Source: Alphaproteobacteria bacterium (GTDB lineage: Bacteria > Pseudomonadota > Alphaproteobacteria > Micavibrionales > Micavibrionaceae). From it: a stretch of DNA of 7,347 nt. The translations under genes and the position numbers were made by a program. The notes under the pieces were generated by a model. It saw only the letters and a program-made list of their open reading frames with translations. It made no database searches and had not been told where the DNA came from. The stretch covers positions 1 through 7,347 of the forward strand of contig JAGLKS010000301.1 of assembly GCA_023140905.1 (NCBI GenBank), written 5' to 3'. How positions within the stretch are numbered: the first letter of the stretch is position 1; the number at the start of each line of letters is the position of its first letter. This document shows positions 4,682-7,347 of the stretch, piece by piece.

Positions 4682-7347
4682 ATGAAGCGCGGATTGGTCA
4701 TTGTATTCTCTTTTCTTTTTCTGACTATCGTTGCTGTGATAGTTGTCCCTTCTTTTATAGATTGGAGTATATATAAAGATCAGGCTGCGCGGATTGTGCG
4801 TGAAAATACAGGACTCAATCTGGATATCAAGGGGCGTATCGGCTTTTCAGTTGTTCCTGCGCCCAGCTTGCATATTGAACAAGTTTCTTTAAAAGTAGCA
4901 CAAAGTGTTGATACAAAAGAAAAGCACATGCTGGCGGCCTTTGAGCGTTTAGAAGTCAATCTTGATCTTATGTCGTTATTTAAAAAACAAATAACCGTCC
5001 GTTCTTTAACACTAGTTAAACCACAGATTTTTCTGGAAAAACTGGAGAATGGAAAACTAAACTTTATGACTCCCGAGATAACAGCGTTATCACAAACAAA
5101 AGAAAGTGAAAATCAAGAGGGCGAGCTTTCTTCAATAAAACAGAATTCAACTTTTGATATAAGCATTAATGAAATTCGTATAAAAGATGGCGTTTTTACT
5201 TATGCAGATCAAAAAGCCGGGACAGAAAATAAAATCCAGAATATTAATCTGGATTTAAGTGCTGATAGCTTGAAAGGGCCTTATACAGCACAAGGGTCTT
5301 TATATTATGAAGGACAAGCTTTTAATCTCGATACTAATATTGGACGCTATGATCAGGAAAATAAACTTATTTCTTCTAAAGTTAACTTAACTATACAACC
5401 CGGAGATATAGAGTTGGCCTATGATGGGGTGATTTCTTTAGGGGATAAAGACGGGGTATCTGTTCAGGGGCAAGCTAATATCCAGATAGCAAATATAGCT
5501 AAAACATTGGCTCAGTATAATGTTAATGCAAAAGATATAGGGCTTAAATCCGGGGCTTTTGAAGCAAAAGGATTATTAACGGCTGATGCAAAAAAATTGC
5601 TATTTAAGAATGTTTCTCTCAATATTAACCAGCAAGTTGTAGAAGCAGGGGTAAATATAACTTTTTCACCCTTATCTTATGAGTTGGCGTTGAATGTTCC
5701 TGAAAATAAAGAATTGAATCTGAAAGATATTCTAATCAAGAATTATGGTTTTGAAAAAGCATATCTGGATATGAAGCTTTCCGGGGATACAAAGAAAGTG
5801 ACAATAAAAAAGGCTTCACTAAAATTGGATGACATGGCACTGGATTTTTCTTGTTCATATGAAACATCTAAAAATAGACGCCCTAAATTATATCTGAACA
5901 CAAAAATAGCCAAATTAGATTACGATAAATTAACTGCCAATATGCCAAAAAAGGCAGCTAGTTCTGGTTCCAAGAGCAAAGCTTTAAATGAAAAAACAGG
6001 TAGTTCCATCGGTGCTTCTCTGCCTATAGACATTGATCTGGAAACTTCAATTGATGAGTTACTCTGGCAAAAGAAAATAATTAAAGGCATTACATCCAGT
6101 GCAAAATTGGTGCAAAACAAAGTCACATTAGAGTCACTTACGATCCAAAATTTAGGTCAGGCAACGCTTAAAGCATCAGGAGAAGTGCAGGATCTTGCAC
6201 AACTTGAGGGTGTAACAGTCTATTTGGATCTGGATAGTGCGGATATAAAGGGTCTGGCTAATTGGCTGGAGATTGATACAAAATCATGGCCTCAAAAGGT
6301 TAAGAAGACGAATGTTAAAATGAAGGCTACTGGTTCATCTCAAGAGCTTGATATAACTACAAATATTACCTCCATGGATGCAAAGCTTATTGCCAGTGGG
6401 AAGCTAAAAGATCCAATGAGTAAACCGGCTTTGGACAATCTGGCTCTACAGATTAAACATAATAATATGGCACAAGCTATGCAGATATTAAGTGGGGTTA
6501 GTGTAGAAGACAAAAACTTGCACAAACCACTGGATTTCTACGCGAAGATATCACAAGACGGTCAGGTCTTTACACTGGAAGATATCAAAGGAGATTTGTC
6601 AGGCGTTTCTGTAGAAGGAAATGCAAAACTTGATCTTTCAGGTAAGGTTCCTGATATTACTGCTAAGCTGGATTTTGGAACAGTGACTCTGCAATCAGTT
6701 GTAAATAAGGGCACTAATGTGTCTCCTTCCAATTCCGGCAAATCTTCAATAGGGGTGCAAAGATGGTCCAAGAAAGCCATTAATACTAACGCATTTCACG
6801 TTGCTAATATCAGTTTGGATGTAACGGCTAATGCAATAAATTATGGGGTTTGGCCTTTAGATGCGCCGAAGATGACTCTGAAATTGAAAAACGGGACTCT
6901 AACCATAAGTAATTTAAGCGCAAATATATTTGGTGGACAAATAAAGGCTTCTTCTAATGTTCAGGTCGCAAAAGAGGTGCGTGCACCACTTTATTTTGAA
7001 AGTACCAGCATGTTTAATAACGTTGATCTAGGGTTGCTTTCCAAAACGCTTATAGGAACTAAGCTTGTTGATATATTAGGGAAGGGATCTTTAGATCTTA
7101 GCTTAAAAAGCAGCGGCGTATCTCCGGCAGCTCTTGTTTATGATTTAAGCGGGGAGGGTAAGGTTACCGGTTCAAATATAGTGTTAGAAGGCATTGATGT
7201 CGCAAAATTTGTTACTGCTTTGTCAGATGATACAAAACCGGGTGATACACTATTAGGAATATGGCAGGGAAGTACTGGGGGTGGCCAGACTGAGTTTGAT
7301 ACGCTTGATGGTGCATTTACGATTCAAAATGGCGTTGTGAACATTGC
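4682..7347 (+). CDS. AsmA-family protein, inner-membrane anchored, periplasmic (3' end outside window)
   Basis: The frame is open without a stop from ATG 4682 to the window end, at least 888 residues. An N-terminal hydrophobic helix (about residues 4-23, GLVIVFSFLFLTIVAVIVVP) after Met-Lys-Arg is a signal anchor. It leads into the AsmA N-terminal region: FIDWSIYKDQAARIVRENTG, then the typical VVPAPSLHIEQVSL. The long middle is alternating beta-type sequence with a Ser/Lys-rich linker at about 425-440. The C-terminal AsmA-like part contains NIFGGQIKASSNV (about 743), GKGSLDLSLKSSGVSP (800 on) and the conserved FDTLDGAFTIQNGVV (872-886). AsmA-like proteins form beta-rich grooves bridging inner and outer membranes and are implicated in phospholipid transport and envelope integrity; that role is carried over from the family. 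Start choice rests on CGGAG 7 nt upstream and the intact anchor. It is larger than E. coli AsmA (617 residues). No link to PHA synthesis is evident. Confidence 0.92.
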   Translation, partial: MKRGLVIVFSFLFLTIVAVIVVPSFIDWSIYKDQAARIVRENTGLNLDIKGRIGFSVVPAPSLHIEQVSLKVAQSVDTKEKHMLAAFERLEVNLDLMSLFKKQITVRSLTLVKPQIFLEKLENGKLNFMTPEITALSQTKESENQEGELSSIKQNSTFDISINEIRIKDGVFTYADQKAGTENKIQNINLDLSADSLKGPYTAQGSLYYEGQAFNLDTNIGRYDQENKLISSKVNLTIQPGDIELAYDGVISLGDKDGVSVQGQANIQIANIAKTLAQYNVNAKDIGLKSGAFEAKGLLTADAKKLLFKNVSLNINQQVVEAGVNITFSPLSYELALNVPENKELNLKDILIKNYGFEKAYLDMKLSGDTKKVTIKKASLKLDDMALDFSCSYETSKNRRPKLYLNTKIAKLDYDKLTANMPKKAASSGSKSKALNEKTGSSIGASLPIDIDLETSIDELLWQKKIIKGITSSAKLVQNKVTLESLTIQNLGQATLKASGEVQDLAQLEGVTVYLDLDSADIKGLANWLEIDTKSWPQKVKKTNVKMKATGSSQELDITTNITSMDAKLIASGKLKDPMSKPALDNLALQIKHNNMAQAMQILSGVSVEDKNLHKPLDFYAKISQDGQVFTLEDIKGDLSGVSVEGNAKLDLSGKVPDITAKLDFGTVTLQSVVNKGTNVSPSNSGKSSIGVQRWSKKAINTNAFHVANISLDVTANAINYGVWPLDAPKMTLKLKNGTLTISNLSANIFGGQIKASSNVQVAKEVRAPLYFESTSMFNNVDLGLLSKTLIGTKLVDILGKGSLDLSLKSSGVSPAALVYDLSGEGKVTGSNIVLEGIDVAKFVTALSDDTKPGDTLLGIWQGSTGGGQTEFDTLDGAFTIQNGVVNI

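Noticed and set aside
5920..6780. Three ORFs on - inside the AsmA gene (5920-6126, 6340-6525, 6562-6780)
   Set aside because: The + strand frame runs unbroken from 4682 to 7347 with AsmA features; these are chance antisense frames.
1..7347. tRNA/rRNA genes, CRISPR arrays, insertion sequences, toxin-antitoxin or defence genes
   Set aside because: No regularly spaced repeats, transposase motifs, terminal inverted repeats with target duplications, or tRNA-like cloverleaf sequences were seen on either strand.

Overview
The window looks like a chromosomal segment from an AT-rich Gram-negative bacterium, most likely an alphaproteobacterium. The pointers are a PhaR-type polyhydroxyalkanoate (PHA) regulator next to a PhaC-like polymerase and a biosynthetic thiolase, an AsmA-family inner-membrane/periplasmic protein, and A/T-ending codons throughout. 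No species can be named from the sequence alone. There is no RNA gene, mobile element, CRISPR array or phage gene in it.

Layout. Positions 2-553 hold the 3' end of an unrecognised coiled-coil protein gene (+). It converges on phaR (668-1201, -), with a short tandem repeat and a bidirectional hairpin terminator between them. PhaR is divergent from a short phaC-like gene (1355-2536, +). The 153-bp gap between them is very AT-rich and carries a nested palindrome over a candidate promoter, plus a 33-codon upstream ORF. A 181-bp gap with a long imperfect inverted repeat leads to phaA (2733-3908, +), which ends in a clear intrinsic terminator. Next is a small stand-alone cyclic-nucleotide-binding-domain protein (4076-4537, +). 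It has no Shine-Dalgarno sequence of its own but is preceded by a 13-codon ORF that has one. A near-consensus sigma70-type promoter then drives a large AsmA-family gene (4682 to beyond the window end, +).

How the genes work together. PhaA condenses two acetyl-CoA to acetoacetyl-CoA. A reductase (PhaB, not in this window) would make (R)-3-hydroxybutyryl-CoA. The PhaC-like enzyme would polymerise it, and PhaR, which in this family senses polymer and binds DNA, would control the locus. The cyclic-nucleotide-binding protein and the AsmA protein are separated from the PHA genes by the terminator and probably form independent units; any link to PHA is speculative.

I did not find a convincing wholly new system. 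The observations most worth checking are the nested palindrome upstream of phaC, the leader-ORF arrangement in front of the cyclic-nucleotide-binding gene (and, more weakly, phaC), the 16-bp-arm inverted repeat between phaC and phaA, and the short PhaC without a visible PhaE partner.
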